Source: Toxonevra muliebris
Taxonomy: Eukaryota > Arthropoda > Insecta > Diptera > Pallopteridae
DNA length: 64,000 bases
NCBI GenBank assembly: GCA_963691655.1
Contig: OY829326.1
Location: 56,971,776-57,035,775, forward strand
Direction: 5' to 3'
Positions 1-11,066 of this stretch are shown piece after piece. The notes beneath the pieces were generated by a model. The model did not search any database. It was not told the DNA's origin and saw only the letters and a program-made list of their open reading frames with translations. How positions within the stretch are numbered: the first letter of the stretch is position 1; every line of letters starts with the position of its first letter. A program made the translations under genes and the position numbers.

Positions 1-450
1 CGATTAAGACACCCTTCTAGCCGGAGCACTTTTTTGCATTCGCTCAGCATGACCCAGCCAGCGAAGCCGATGGATTTTTATGTGCTTGACTACCTCAATG
101 TCGCCGTAAAGCGTATATAGCTCATGGTTCTATCTTATACGATACACGTCGTCCACGCACACTGGGCCATTGATCTTGGGGAGTATCTTCCTCTCTAACG
201 CCTCTCATCGTTGGCGATCAATGTCTACGTCTCAGCGCCGTATATTAGAACGGGAAGTATTAGGGACTTGTATAGCGTTATTTTCGTACATCGAGAGAGG
301 GCTCTGCTTCTCAATTGCCTACTGAGCCCGTAGTAACACCTGTTGGCAAGATTTATTCTTCGCTTGATCTCAAGGCTGACATTATCGTTGGTGTTGATGC
401 TGGATCCAAGATAAACGACGTCCTTAACTTAATTGTTCAAGAACACAACG
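1..450 (-). pseudogene. RTE-type LINE reverse transcriptase, C-terminal relic
   Basis: Read on the minus strand, this stretch gives the C-terminal part of a non-LTR reverse transcriptase of the RTE type. Recognisable pieces are VYLGSSINTNDNVSLEIKRR near 425-365, then ANRCYYGLSRQL, then LYKSLILPVLIYGAE near 275-230. Further on, near 90-35, is the family's IHRLRWLGHAERM tail. In-frame stops (for example directly after YGAET) and frame changes separate these pieces, so it is dead. It runs off the left edge of the window, so its full length is unknown. A related but separate relic lies on the plus strand at 54390-54870. The family is recognised from memory of its conserved motifs; no search was possible. 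Confidence 0.75.
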
Positions 451-636
451 TAGATAGATCAAGAAAGTAACTTGAGAAAATAATTGTTTTTGAACCTGGC
501 TCAGGAACGGCTCAGCGACAAAGTGTCATATGGCACCGCTAGGCATTACTGGGTTAAGCTAACAACGAGATAAAAGTGAACGATGATAACGAGGATGAAA
601 AAAATTACGAAAAAATAAATTAATTAAAAAAAAAAA

Positions 637-905
637 TTTTTTTTTTAAATTTTTAGTTAAAAAATAAAAAAAAATCGAAAATTTTTTTTTTCTAAAAATT
701 GATGTTTTGATGAAAAAAATATGAACTGCATTTTTAATTTTTTTTTTTTTTTTCAATTTTAAAAATTTTGATTTTTTTTTAAATTTTTAGTTAAAAAATA
801 AAAAAAAATCGAAAATTTTTTTTTTCTAAAAATTGATGTTTTGATGAAAAAAATATGAACTGCATTTTTAATTTTTTTTTTTTTTTTCAATTTTAAAAAT
901 TTTGA
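637..905. repeat. Two-copy tandem duplication, 134-bp period, AT-rich
   Basis: A unit containing AAATTTTTAGTTAAAAAATA, a GAAAATTTTT run, TGATGTTTTGATG and ATGAACTGC occurs at about 637-770 and again at 771-905, offset by 134 bases. The copies are almost identical, so the duplication is recent. Homopolymer T and A runs fill the unit. A lysine/phenylalanine-rich frame on the minus strand here is a product of these runs, not a gene. Confidence 0.85.
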
Positions 906-1214
906 TGTCAAAAAAAAATAAAAAAATTGTGACGTAGCAGAGAAAAACGGACCACGGATTCGGACTCAGCGACCCCCCAACACCCTAAGTGCGTTTGTCC
1001 CGTCTCTGCTCGTTTTCAAAAGTTTCCATTTGTAGAACAGTGTAATTCTAAAAAATTCAAAAGATTTTACTAAAATTTTTTTCAAAATTGTCATGAAGTG
1101 AGGCTGGACATCTGTTAACGTATCGACATTGCCGCATTAGTAAAAGTTGTTTGCATTTTTAAATTATTCTCAATTCCAAATGTTTGTTTTCGAGTCAAAT
1201 TCTCGTCATTCGCG
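906..1214. other. No gene seen; short GC-richer stretch then AT-rich DNA
   Basis: A GC-richer segment at about 940-1015, with a run of six C, follows the tandem duplication and is then succeeded by AT-rich sequence. I recognise no reading frame, terminal repeat or RNA structure. It may be the 5' part of the mariner relic that follows, but no terminal inverted repeat could be identified. Confidence 0.4.
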
Positions 1215-1545
1215 GGACCAGCTCGGTGTCATATACTATGAGCTACTGAAACCGAGTGAAACTATCACAGGAAATTGGTACTGAATGCAATTGATGTATT
1301 TGAGTCGATCATTGAAGGAAACATGGCCACAGTACCAAGAGAGACACGACAAAGGCATGACAATGCTCGGCCACATGTCGCAAAAGTGGAGAAGATATAC
1401 TTTTAAACCCTGAAATGAGAGGTCTTGTCCCACCCGCCGTTCAACCCAGACGTCGCTCCTTTCGACTACCATCTATTTCGTTTGATGGCTCGCGGCCTGG
1501 CGGATCAGCGTTTTCGTTCGTACGAGGAAGTCGAAAAATGGGAAA
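1215..1545 (+). pseudogene. mariner transposase C-terminal relic
   Basis: Translated in shifting frames, this gives mariner transposase motifs in the correct order: DQLGVIYYELLKPSETITG, then LMYLSRSLKE and YQERHDKGM, then DNARPHVAKV with the second catalytic Asp, and finally HPPFNPDVAPFDYHLFRLMA with the third catalytic Asp, followed by RFRSYEEVEKW. Stops and frameshifts separate the pieces. The N-terminal half, including the first catalytic Asp, was not found, and no TIRs were seen, so this is a fragment of a dead DD34D element. It differs from the mariners at 21-24 kb and 29-32 kb, which carry other motif variants. Confidence 0.8.
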
Positions 1546-2180
1546 TTAATTTTTGCTGGATTTTCAAGCTGATCAGGTCTACTGCACTTTTCTGCTGGGT
1601 TACGTTAAGAACCTATGTACAGTATATAGTATATAGTTGTATGTGCGTTGGATTGAGTATTTTGGATTCACATACTTCTATATATACATATGTGTATACC
1701 TTCATATAGCTGTGTATATAATTTCGTATCGAAATTAATAAGTTTAGGGAATTGCATGCATATGTGTGTGCCTTTTATGCTAGAATTTATTTTTGAAAAT
1801 GAGGTTATGTTGATTAAACTACATATGTAATAATAATGAAAAATAGCAATAATTTCGTCCAAAATGTGTTGCTAAATTTAATTTGAAACTTTTAGTTATT
1901 CCTGATAAAGGATACCAGGATTAAAGTTATAAAATGCTTGTAAGTAACTGGATTCTTTAACACAATGCTGCTTTTTTATTCCATAGAGATGCATTTGGAT
2001 AATAATTAGAGAAAAGTCTTGACTGATAATCATACATTACAAATTTACAAATTACTTAGTTTTTATGCTAGGAAGATTTAAATCTTATTAATTTCTAGCA
2101 TTAGTCAGGAATTAATATTCAGTCGAAATATTTTTATAAATCAAACTTATTACTTCGAATTACACTAACATCTATCTCAT
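1546..2180 (+). other. AT-rich sequence upstream of the crimpy-like exon, probably intron
   Basis: No gene or terminal repeat is visible. Because an acceptor site for the crimpy-like exon follows directly, this and the relics to its left are probably the 3' part of a long intron of that gene. Confidence 0.45.
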
Positions 2181-2212
2181 TTCTCTCTCTCTCTCTCTAT
2201 TTCTACTTACAG
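2181..2212 (+). promoter_or_regulatory. 3' splice site (polypyrimidine tract and AG)
   Basis: A nearly pure CT tract, including (TC)n at 2182-2198, runs into TTACAG ending at 2212. It immediately precedes sequence that is in frame with, and cysteine-motif-consistent with, the following ORF, so it decides the exon start at 2213 rather than the first ATG at 2266. The split codon contributes two bases (AA) to this exon. Confidence 0.85.
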
Positions 2213-3540
2213 AAGATGTTCTCCCCCACCCATGCGACACGGTAAAATGTCCTCCCACACTGGAGATGACTTGCCCCGATGACAGCAATATACGGGAATC
2301 GATACGTTCGATTGCGCTTCTCGTCGCCGCACCCATTGAAGAATCCACCGTTTATAATACAAGTGAAATAGCTGAAGATCTCTATGCTCAATGTTGCCTT
2401 TCGAAGAAATGCATGTGCAAAACTTGCTACATACCCGATTGTCACGGCGAGGGTGAGGTTGTTGTTGAACTGATACCCGAATCAATGGAATCACCCGGGC
2501 ATTGTTGCGGTCAATATGAATGTCACAAGGAACCGAACTGCACAGAAGTACGTGATACAGAAAGCTATTGGTTGACAGATTGTCAGCGTTGCAAATGCTA
2601 TTCAGGTGAACGTATGTGCCATCAGAGCTGTGATGAAGGCATGAAGAAAACCACAGCCATTTGTAATTCAAAAACGTTGAATAAATTTTTCGAACATGGT
2701 GAAAGTTGGAAAGATGGTTGCTATGAATGTGAATGCGTTAATGGGGAAGAGAAATGTGTAATGCCATTCTGTAAGAGCGTCAATTGTCCATCGCATCGGC
2801 AAGTGCTATTAAAAGATAGTTGCTGTCCGATATGTTGGCCCAAGGGAATAGCAATGCCAATTGGTGATTATGATGATGATGACGACGGCGCTGGTGATGA
2901 TGATGATGAGGATACGCATGCTGCTGCCTCTGGTGCTAAATCGGATAATCGTATTTACGATGATGAAGATGACAATGATGTGGTGATTCCACTGCCACAT
3001 CCAACAGATGATTATGCTGAAAATGAAATTGATACATTACCAAATATAAATTTTGAAAATGAATCAAATGCAACGAGTGCTACGGCAACAAATCAAATAA
3101 AGTCAACAACAGTGGCAGCGGTAAGTTCTAGTACAAGAATTGCTCCAACTAGTACTACTACTACAACAACCACTCAAACACCGCAAACTTTTTCAACAAG
3201 TTCTTCTGCTGCTGTTATTTCTTCTTCTTCTTCGATAAAGGATATATTTGTAAGTAGCACTACTACAACAGCTGCACCTCCTTGCATGCTCGATGGCGGA
3301 CGTAATGATGCCCCTGCAACCTATCAAGTTTATCCTGAAGTCTTTGAGGTCGTACGCCAGCCACATCAAAATGTTCTCTTCTATGCGATTATTGCTTTCT
3401 TGGCCGTTTTGACCATTGTCTTGCTCATTTGGAATATACAGCTGCGTGCCAAACAACGTTCCTATCGACCAGTCTCAAATTTCGATGATAATTTCAATAA
3501 AATGTCTTGTAATATTAAGAAGACGAACGATTTTGTTTAA
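2213..3540 (+). CDS. cmpy: Crimpy/CRIM1-like transmembrane VWC protein, terminal exon (5' partial)
   Basis: The reading frame is open from the acceptor at 2213 to TAA at 3538-3540. It continues upstream of the ATG at 2266 into DVLPHPCDTVKCPPT, so that Met is internal (numbered residue 1 below). Visible in order are a first cysteine-rich block ending CCGQYEC (about 80-86), an intermediate Cys cluster (about 92-125), a VWC domain at about 133-190 ending CCPIC, and an Asp/Glu-rich stretch at about 199-245. A Ser/Thr-rich stalk (265-340), one hydrophobic span at about 370-390 and a basic tail of roughly 34 residues follow. This is a type I membrane protein layout. In flies the CRIM1 homologue Crimpy restrains the BMP ligand Gbb in motoneurons, and the same role is inferred here. 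The signal peptide and earlier repeats must lie on exons outside the window. The exon is secure; the symbol is less certain. Confidence 0.8.
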
Positions 3541-4500
3541 GTGTAATGGGGTGTAAAATGGTTTTTATTAGCTTTTTTTTCTTTTTCATTTAAGTATATC
3601 TTATTTTATTTCGTTATGCTGTTGGCTGGAGTATGAGGGAAGCTTGCGAATGGGGAGAAGCATGGTTTTGGAGCAAAGTCTCAGTTGAAGGCATTATTTT
3701 TGTTAGTCTCCAGTATTCACAAAAAAAAAAGATAGGCTTATAGTGAAGATGAACTCTACTCATTCGTTTCTAATATCTGCACTTCTTAGTTTTTTTTTAA
3801 CACTTTGATTGCCACCATATAAGAAAAAAAGGGGGCCCACCGGCCATCTCTAACTTTCTTATTATAAATAAAAAGGCTGTAAGTTTCATCATTTTTGAAC
3901 ACGTCCTATAATGATGCCAAAACTTGAAAGGCCAAAAAGTTGACACGGTTTAATAGATCAAATATTTCATAAATAAACAATTTTATTTAGCACCTGTGAA
4001 GCCAACACAACAAAGCCAAATCACAAACTTGATGCCGTGAAACCAAGGTGACACCACGCGGCCTCCTAACTTCTTTGATCTGTGAAACCAGGGATATATC
4101 ACGAGGCCCCATAGCTTTCTACGTGTTAAAGAAATCAGGAAGTTTAGTGAGAGAGAGATTTATAAAATTTTCTATTTCTTTTCTTTTTCAAATCTTATCA
4201 CTTCCTCTGTTCTGCTTAAAATTTACATATTGCTCTATCTGGGTAAAGTACAATGGTCTAATGGATTGAGTGCCATAAAAGTTCTTACCCTGCCTAAGCT
4301 TCCTCGGTTCTTTAAAAAAGCTTAGCAATTTTGAGGGTAAAAAATTGACCTTTCTTTTTTAACAAATATTGTAAAACTATGTAGCTATGTATGGCTGTAA
4401 ATATCAGGGCTAATCCAAAAAAACCTTTACCATTGCAAAGCCTTTTTAAGTATAAATTGAAGAAACTTTCATTACAAGAAAAGTGCTAAAAATGATTCTC
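3541..4500 (+). other. Probable 3' UTR of the crimpy-like gene and downstream sequence
   Basis: No coding potential is seen after the stop. Two candidate poly(A) signals lie at 3867-3872 and near 3971-3977. The rest is AT-rich without recognisable elements. Confidence 0.5.
3867..3872 (+). terminator. Candidate poly(A) signal AATAAA
   Basis: The first canonical AATAAA after the crimpy-like stop codon, about 330 bases downstream. A second copy near 3971-3977 is an equally possible choice. Confidence 0.45.
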
Positions 4501-5470
4501 TTTCTAATTCAAAAAATACTTCAAAATCATTTCAACCTCTACCAAGTAAGTGACAATTAAATTTTCATAACAAAAATGTCTTGAAAAATTCATGTCTTCA
4601 GAAATAATAATATAGATTTTTAAAGTCACTGAATTCATTTTTGATATCAGACTTAAATTCAAAGTAGTGGAATCAGTTTTCGAATCTGATTGGATCTCAA
4701 ATTCAGCAACAAAAAAAAAGAAAAAAAAAAAAATTATATTGAATTTCATTGAATTTGAAGAATTGTTTGTGTATTCGGATCCACTTTTGTGTCAAACATT
4801 TTAAATTATATTAAATCCAGTTAAATTTCATCGATTTCGATACCTTTCTCTTGCTTCTTTTTTTGACATTTTGAGTCCTTATTTTTTAATTTTTGAAATT
4901 TTACATGAAACTTGCATTTAATTGCTCAAAAAAACTTTATACATCAAATTTCATCGAATTTAAAGCGTTTCGCATGTTTTCGATCCCATAATTTTAATTA
5001 CATTTTTTTGATTTTTTGAATTCCGATATTAAATTTGGATCACTGATCCACCGATTTTGAAACATTGTCAAAGTTTTCGACTCACTATTTTTAGTCCGTC
5101 ATTTTGAAATTTTATGTTGAATTCCATTGAATTCAAGACGATTTTCAAGTTTCCAAAACGTTTTTTTTAATCTTTCAAAACCGATATTAAATTAAAATTT
5201 TTCGAGCTAGAAAAAATTTATATGCCAAATCTCAGTGAATTTGGAAATTTTTTCATGTTTCTTACCGTCAATTTGAGTCCGTCTTTCTGCAATTTTCAAA
5301 TTTAAGATCAGATTTGGATTCAACAATTCAAATGTCGAATTTCATTGTAATCAAAACTTTTTCATGTCTTTAACTCGTCATTTTGTGCCCGTTTTTTTTA
5401 ATTTTGGGAATGTAATATCAAATTTGGGTTCAGCATCTTCAAAAACCTAAAGACTCTCTTGAAGATACAA
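4500..5470. repeat. Degenerate satellite-like repeat block
   Basis: Loose copies of one theme recur at roughly 100-170-base spacing. They combine TTTCAT(C/T)GAATTT, TTTT(C/G)ATGTTT, GAGTCCGTC or similar, and ATATTAAATTTGGATTCA or similar. Examples lie at about 4740-4990, 5010-5150, 5180-5290 and 5300-5440. The copies are too diverged for an exact unit to be fixed by eye. Related phrases return at 16980-17740. Confidence 0.5.
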
Positions 5471-7500
5471 ATCAGAGTCGGTTAAATATATATTTTTAAG
5501 ATCCGCAGAAGTATATGCGTGCTGATGTAAAAGTGGCGTGTATATGCGTCAGTAGCAGTGTTGGGGTTAATGACTCAAGTAAGTTTTCAAAGTAAGTCCT
5601 TTAAAGAAAACCATTTTTATAAAAAGTCCAACTTTCTCCTCGATAGTTTTCAAACATTTTTTAAACTTTAGCTACTCAGTAAAAGAACCCGGTTCTATAA
5701 AGCCAACAGCTGTAAATAATTGAAAATGCTATATACACATATTTATTCTATATCTTTCCTCATTTTAATGTTTACTTCATTTTTTCTTTATTCTTTTTTT
5801 GTTTTATTTTGTAGAACAGGATCTCAATTTTTTTGTTCTTTTATTTTTTTATCATTCTTCTCTTTTATTTTGATAACTGCACTTCAAAAAAAAAAACTAG
5901 AAATTTATAATCATTTACACACAACGAGTATTCAAATTTTAATATATAAAATAACTAAATATAAAAACGGTTATATTTATGTAGTTAAAATAAAACATTA
6001 TTGTTTTTAATTTAAATTTAAAATCATTCATTTTTCAAAAAATAAAAAAACCGATTACCCACCATTATCGTTAAACAAATTATCAACACTATTTGAATGA
6101 TTTTCATTGTCGTTTTCTAGCCACAAATTCATTGGTCAAATATGTAATATGACCTGAATGAAAATACGAGTATAAAACTTAACTTTCTAATAAAAAATAA
6201 AAAAACTTAGCTACACTTTAAATACCATTAGTATTGAAAATAATAGTTTTAGTGATTTAAGTTACAATTTATATATATTTGATATAAAATTTATTTTATT
6301 TTTATTAGGCATGCATTATTATGGTATAATACTACAAATAATGTATTTCCTTTACCAATGCAGACGTTATACGATGAACAATTCAACAAAAAAAATTAAA
6401 AATTTAGGCAATATTTGTAATTTAATCGGTAGTAAACAAAAAAATTCAAAACCGATTACTTTTGGGAAATTTTAATTTTTATCAAATCAAAAAGTGAAAG
6501 TTGTTTATATGATTATGTTATTTAGTTTATTTTTGTAATCGTAATTCGTTACATTTATGTAATAAGTAACCATTATTATAATACATACAAACATATATTT
6601 ACATACATATATCTACATAACTGCATAATAAAAAAAAATCTATATTCATTATCTATGTGATATTTGTCGTTAAGAGTAAAAAGAAAAAAAAATGAAGATG
6701 AAAAAAATGAAAATTAATGAATGTCCTTTTTTTATTTTGTATTATTAACACACACATTATTATTTTTCGTGAAAACGATGTAAGGAAAAAAAATGTGGTT
6801 AAGTTCAATTGAACAGCGTTTGATAGCTGCCACTGCTGTTACTTCGACATACTAAATCTATTATGTTTTAATATATATTCTTATTTTTTTTTTTCGAAAT
6901 CATTCAAAAACAAACAGAAAAAAGTTAAAAACGAACTGAAAATCGATTATCGAAATTGAACTTGAGCGGAAAACAACTAAAAAGTTTATGTTTATATTTT
7001 TAGTGATTAGTTAATATTAGTTTAAATTTTTATTATGTATAATTTTCTAATTTTAGAAAATCAAAGTTATGTAAAATTATTATTATTATTATTTAAGCCT
7101 GTCTAAATTTAAATTAAAGAAAAATAAATTAATGAAATAATAATACGAAAAAAAAAAACAAAACATTAAATTGAGTTTTCTTTCAATGGAATTTTAAGAA
7201 CTTTCTTAAATTGCTCACAAATAAAAAGTTTTCAGTGCATTTTTAAATCAACAGATAAAATTAATTCATTCTAAAATAATATGAGTAGGTCACAAACCCA
7301 ATAATCATAAGAGGAGAGGAAAGAGAGAAATTGCCTAAATGATTCAGAAACATTACAACATCTCAAGAAGCACGGGAGGATTAGAAAAACCTAAACTCGA
7401 TTCGAAACATACCTCATTCACGCAACTAAAAAAGTCTCTTTTTAGAGACCTATGTGACAATTTCTGTACCAAAATAATTGAACAAACTCTTAACTATTAG
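5471..7500. other. Very AT-rich DNA, no gene recognised
   Basis: The region is dominated by A/T runs and TA-rich words. The 96-residue frame at 5720-6010 is Phe/Ile/Leu-rich low-complexity translation of T runs and is not supported as a gene. No terminal repeats were found. Confidence 0.5.
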
Positions 7501-8048
7501 CGTTAACCGGCCCAAGCTCTGTTAAAACAGTGCGTCTACCTCGAAATCCCCAAAAAAATTCTATCATTTTAGAATCAGTGACAAAATTTTCGACTACTAG
7601 GCGACCGTGGCTGGCAAAATTCTTGATAATTTGTTGAACATTGCTGCTATCCAATAATTTTTCAGATTTTCTAACCTACAACAGAAGATTTTCGCTCGTA
7701 ATTCCAATTTTGCTTTTGGGAGTAGCTCCAAATCCAGAAACCGCACTGACTCAGCACCGAACAACACTGGTTACTGCTACTATTATTAGAGATTTAGTGT
7801 TTAAGCTCGCAATTGTCGTTAGCTTTGTTCGCTCAAATAATATCATCCGGGAAATTTCCCATCCGGCCACTAGAGGAATCTGGGACCGAAAATCTTCAAC
7901 CAGTTGTGAATTTGTTTTTCATTAAAAATAAAACCCTTCTTGATTTATACAGGCGCTGTTATATCAGTCGTACCGATGACTCGTAAAACTTCCCGGCCCG
8001 AAAAGTAAAAACAATTTGCTGCTGTGAATGGAATTTTCATCAGCACTT
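7501..8048. other. GC-richer stretch with unsupported ORFs, possible relic
   Basis: Base composition rises relative to its surroundings and both strands have interrupted frames, such as 7641-7925 on plus. I recognise no family. It may be a degraded mobile element, but no boundary or motif supports that. Confidence 0.25.
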
Positions 8049-9945
8049 AGGGGCCGTTCACATATTACATAATGCAGTTTTTGAACCTCCTGGTCATAAT
8101 GCAACGTAACAAAACATATCACCCCCTCGTAAAAAATTTCTATTTCGACATTTTAAAGCATTTCATAACGTGTTCATCTTTAATATCGCTTATGGAATAT
8201 TCAAATATTACTTGCTAATGCTTTCTACATTAATAGCACTAGCTTTGGACTAAAATTTGATGAGGGATGGCTTTGCTTACAGATTTTCTCCCGATAAATT
8301 TGAAAATCAAGTTTAAAATTTTTTGTGATGGAACCGTTTTATTTTTTCGACTTTTTTACACTTTAAAAATCATTTCTCGAGCTAGAAACGTACAGTCGTT
8401 TTTGATATCAAATAAAAGGTATTGAGATGACAAGCATACATATATAATCGGATTCTTAATTGGTTAACTGATTCAAAAAAAAAAATGAGAAACGTTTGAT
8501 TTCTCTTCATGCACATAAATCTGAAACTTTTACGAAAAAAAAAATTAAGTCCGACCAGAGGAAAAGCTACCGACAAATGGCAAAACTATGAGCGATTGAG
8601 TGAATAAATCCATATCCCACATTTTCTGAGTATATTATTTTGTTGGATACTTTTTTGAGTTTAACATGTTGGAAATGTGGGTCTTACTATATCTTCGATT
8701 GCTTTTGGGATTCGTTTCTACTGTGAGGCATCATACGTAGTATCCTAACCAGAGTTGGGTAGTAATGATTCCTTTAGGAATTAAATTCCATCTCCATTCC
8801 AATTACAAGGAATTATAATTGGTACTTTAATGTTTTCAATTCCTTAGTAATGGATTGGTTTATCAATTCCATTACAAGGAATTGTAATCGGTTATTAAAA
8901 TTTTTAAATTCCAAGGTAATGGAATTGAAAAAATTTTCGATTCCATAACAAAGAATTTTATTTTGAAATTAAAAATATATGAATTCCTTAAAGGAATTGA
9001 AAATGTAATAGAATAGAAAGGAATTTAATATTTCAGTGTAATCAATTGCTTACTTGGAATTAAATTCCAATTTAGTTGGAATGATTCCTAAAAAGTAATT
9101 AATTCCCTTTTAGTTCAATTCCAAAAAAACCAAAAAAAAAAACGGAAAACATTGGAAAATGCTTCTAATAAGCCATTACGAGCGAATCCGTATAAAATTT
9201 GGGTCACTTCTCTCGTAACAGCTTATTAGAAGCATTTTCCAATGTTTTCCGAATTTTTTCATTTATCAATATAATCAATTACTTTCGAGGAATCATTCCA
9301 AATAAATTGGAACTTAATTCCAAGAAAGTAATTGATTACACTTAAATAATAAATTCCTTTCTATTTAATTACATTTTCAATTCCTTTAAGGAATTGATAT
9401 AATTTTAATTACAAAATATAATTTCCTGTAATGGTATCAAAAATTTTTCCAATTCCATTACCTGGGAATTTAAAAATTTTAATTACTGATTACAATTCCT
9501 TGTAATGGAATTGAAACTTTTATCAATTCCATTACCAAGGAGTTAAAAATATTAAAGTACCATTTACAATTCTTTGTAATTGAAATTGGGAATGTAATGT
9601 AATTGAATTTACCCAGCTCTGGTCCTAACATTGCTTCATTTAAAATCCTCTCATTGGTCTTAATTTGTTAGTGAAATTACTCGCCGTGTTCGTCACTACG
9701 AAATGAAATTCAAATATAATTAATGGATTTTCAGTGACATATTTACGCTTGTTGGAAATAAGTGAAATAAAAAAATGGCCTTCCATTTTTATCTTCTCCC
9801 ACCTCTCATCAAATGTGTATGAACAAATTTCATTTTATAAAGAAGTGTAATTTTGATTTCATCTACGTTGCGTAACGCAGAAGAAGAATTCTCCTTTCCC
9901 CATGCAACACTACGTAACAAATTTTCGTATATAAGGAGCTTTAGA
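8049..9945. mobile_element. Possible MITE with GGGGCCGTTCACA-type end, interrupted
   Basis: The sequence AGGGGCCGTTCACATATTAC with ATAATGCAG begins near 8047. Near 9866-9935 an inverted counterpart appears (CGTTGCGTAACGCAG, then CTACGTAACAAATTTTCG). Such ends with internal GTAACGCA words are common in insect MITEs. The right end is degenerate and no TSD was found. The 872-bp foldback element at 8750-9621 lies within it, so this would be the older host element. Confidence 0.4.
8750..9621. mobile_element. Foldback hAT-like MITE with long inverted repeats
   Basis: The two halves are near reverse complements. The ends are CAGAGTTGGGTA and TACCCAGCTCTG, and the centre is a perfect pairing of TTGGAAAATGCTTCTAATAA (about 9151-9170) with its complement at about 9222-9241, around a 45-base unpaired middle. 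Many internal words of the GGAATT/AATTCC type repeat along both arms. The flanks are ATCCTAAC (8742-8749) and GTCCTAAC (9622-9629), an 8-bp duplication matching at 7 of 8 positions, as hAT elements make. It has no coding capacity. A diverged arm fragment lies at 57832-58040. Confidence 0.85.
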
Positions 9946-10262
9946 TAACGTCACATTCAAACCAATCACTTTATCCCTGAGAAATTTAGCTATCTGGCCT
10001 ATTGACTCTCTTTAGAAATCTACATAGTAATAAATGAAATGCATTTCGTTTTTGATCAATGCAGTGTTCTTGCGTATGCGAATAATATCGCCTCCTTAGA
10101 TTTCGATCTGTTGACTTTTCGGTAAAAAAAAAATTTTCTTTCCCATAGTTTATTTGAATCCCATATTAGGCTTTCCACATACTTTTTCACAAAGGCAGTA
10201 TCTATGATATTTTTTAGCATTTTTTTTTTATCTCAGGTGGGAAGCTTCGAGCAGTTGAATGA
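9946..10262. other. No feature recognised
   Basis: AT-rich sequence between two mobile elements, with no supported gene, repeat end or RNA structure. Confidence 0.5.
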
Positions 10263-10265
10263 TTA

Positions 10266-11066
10266 CACAGCCACACAAAAAAAAATTTTTGTTCTGATCT
10301 GGGGGTGCGTCCATGTTTACTAAATGTTTTTGAAGTCACTCAATCCAAATTCGAGGTCCATTCAACCCCGTCACATCAGGATGCAGCCATAATCTCAAAA
10401 AACCTAAAGTTCTTACTTCATTGCAACAAAAAAAAACCATTTTCTTTACGAAGAGGTTCGTTCTATTCTGATGGACTGGAAAATTTAATTGCTTTTTTAT
10501 CTTTTTTCAACGGTTCATCTTTACTCTACAAGAATTATAAATTATATTGCGAGCCCAAATTTCCTTGTGTGTGACTTTGATGTCATCGAAACAAATCCGC
10601 AATGAACTAACTTTGCATTTACAGCAAATGCAGCAAAACACATAACACTACCACAATCGTGAGATGGATTGTTACTTCGTCTTGTAATATTGTACTCTAC
10701 AATAGCCAAGTCAGCAACCAATGTAGAACGGCCGGGTTTCCCTACGGGGACTCCGAGTGCCTGCATCATTACACGTTTCCTATGTGTGTCTGCTTTGCTG
10801 ACTCTGCTGACTTTGCGGATCACGGAATTGTGGAATTGGGGTTAAATGGGTTATACAGCCATGAGGTTAAGTTAATGATTTGGCTAAGTAAATTATAAGG
10901 TTATTAGGTTTAAAAGCTACAAGAATTATGTTTTTTTAAGGTTATGTCAGAATGCTGATGTGATGGTGTTAAATATGCCTCGCACTGGGATTCATTAACC
11001 GCATAAACATATAGTAAACATGGTCGGACCCCCATATCAGAACAAATTTTTTTTTGTGTGGCTGTG
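10266..11066. mobile_element. 801-bp DNA transposon remnant with TTA target duplication
   Basis: Terminal inverted repeats of about 63-65 bp pair 10266-10330 with 11002-11066. Both begin CACAGCCACACAAAAAAAAA and share TTTGTTCTGAT, GGGGGT and CCATGTTTACTA further in. The flanks are TTA at 10263-10265 and TTA at 11067-11069. A 3-bp TTA duplication fits PIF/Harbinger or CMC-type elements, though the terminal bases alone do not decide between them. The internal frames (10305-10574 plus, 10542-10823 minus, 10659-10898 plus) match no transposase I know, so it is probably non-autonomous. Confidence 0.8.

Noticed and set aside
559..756. Lys/Phe-rich 65-residue frame on the minus strand
   Set aside because: It is a translation of A/T homopolymers within a tandem duplication, with no domain or start context.
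1236..1472. 78-residue frame on the minus strand
   Set aside because: It is the antisense shadow of the mariner transposase relic on the plus strand.
2207..3456. Several frames opposite the crimpy-like exon, up to 154 residues
   Set aside because: They are antisense shadows of a well-supported coding exon.
5720..6010. 96-residue hydrophobic frame
   Set aside because: Composition is Phe/Leu/Ile/Ser from T-rich DNA, with no signal-plus-mature structure, splice context or family resemblance.
10542..10898. Overlapping frames of 79-93 residues on both strands
   Set aside because: They lie inside a TIR-bounded element and match no transposase motif, so no CDS is called.
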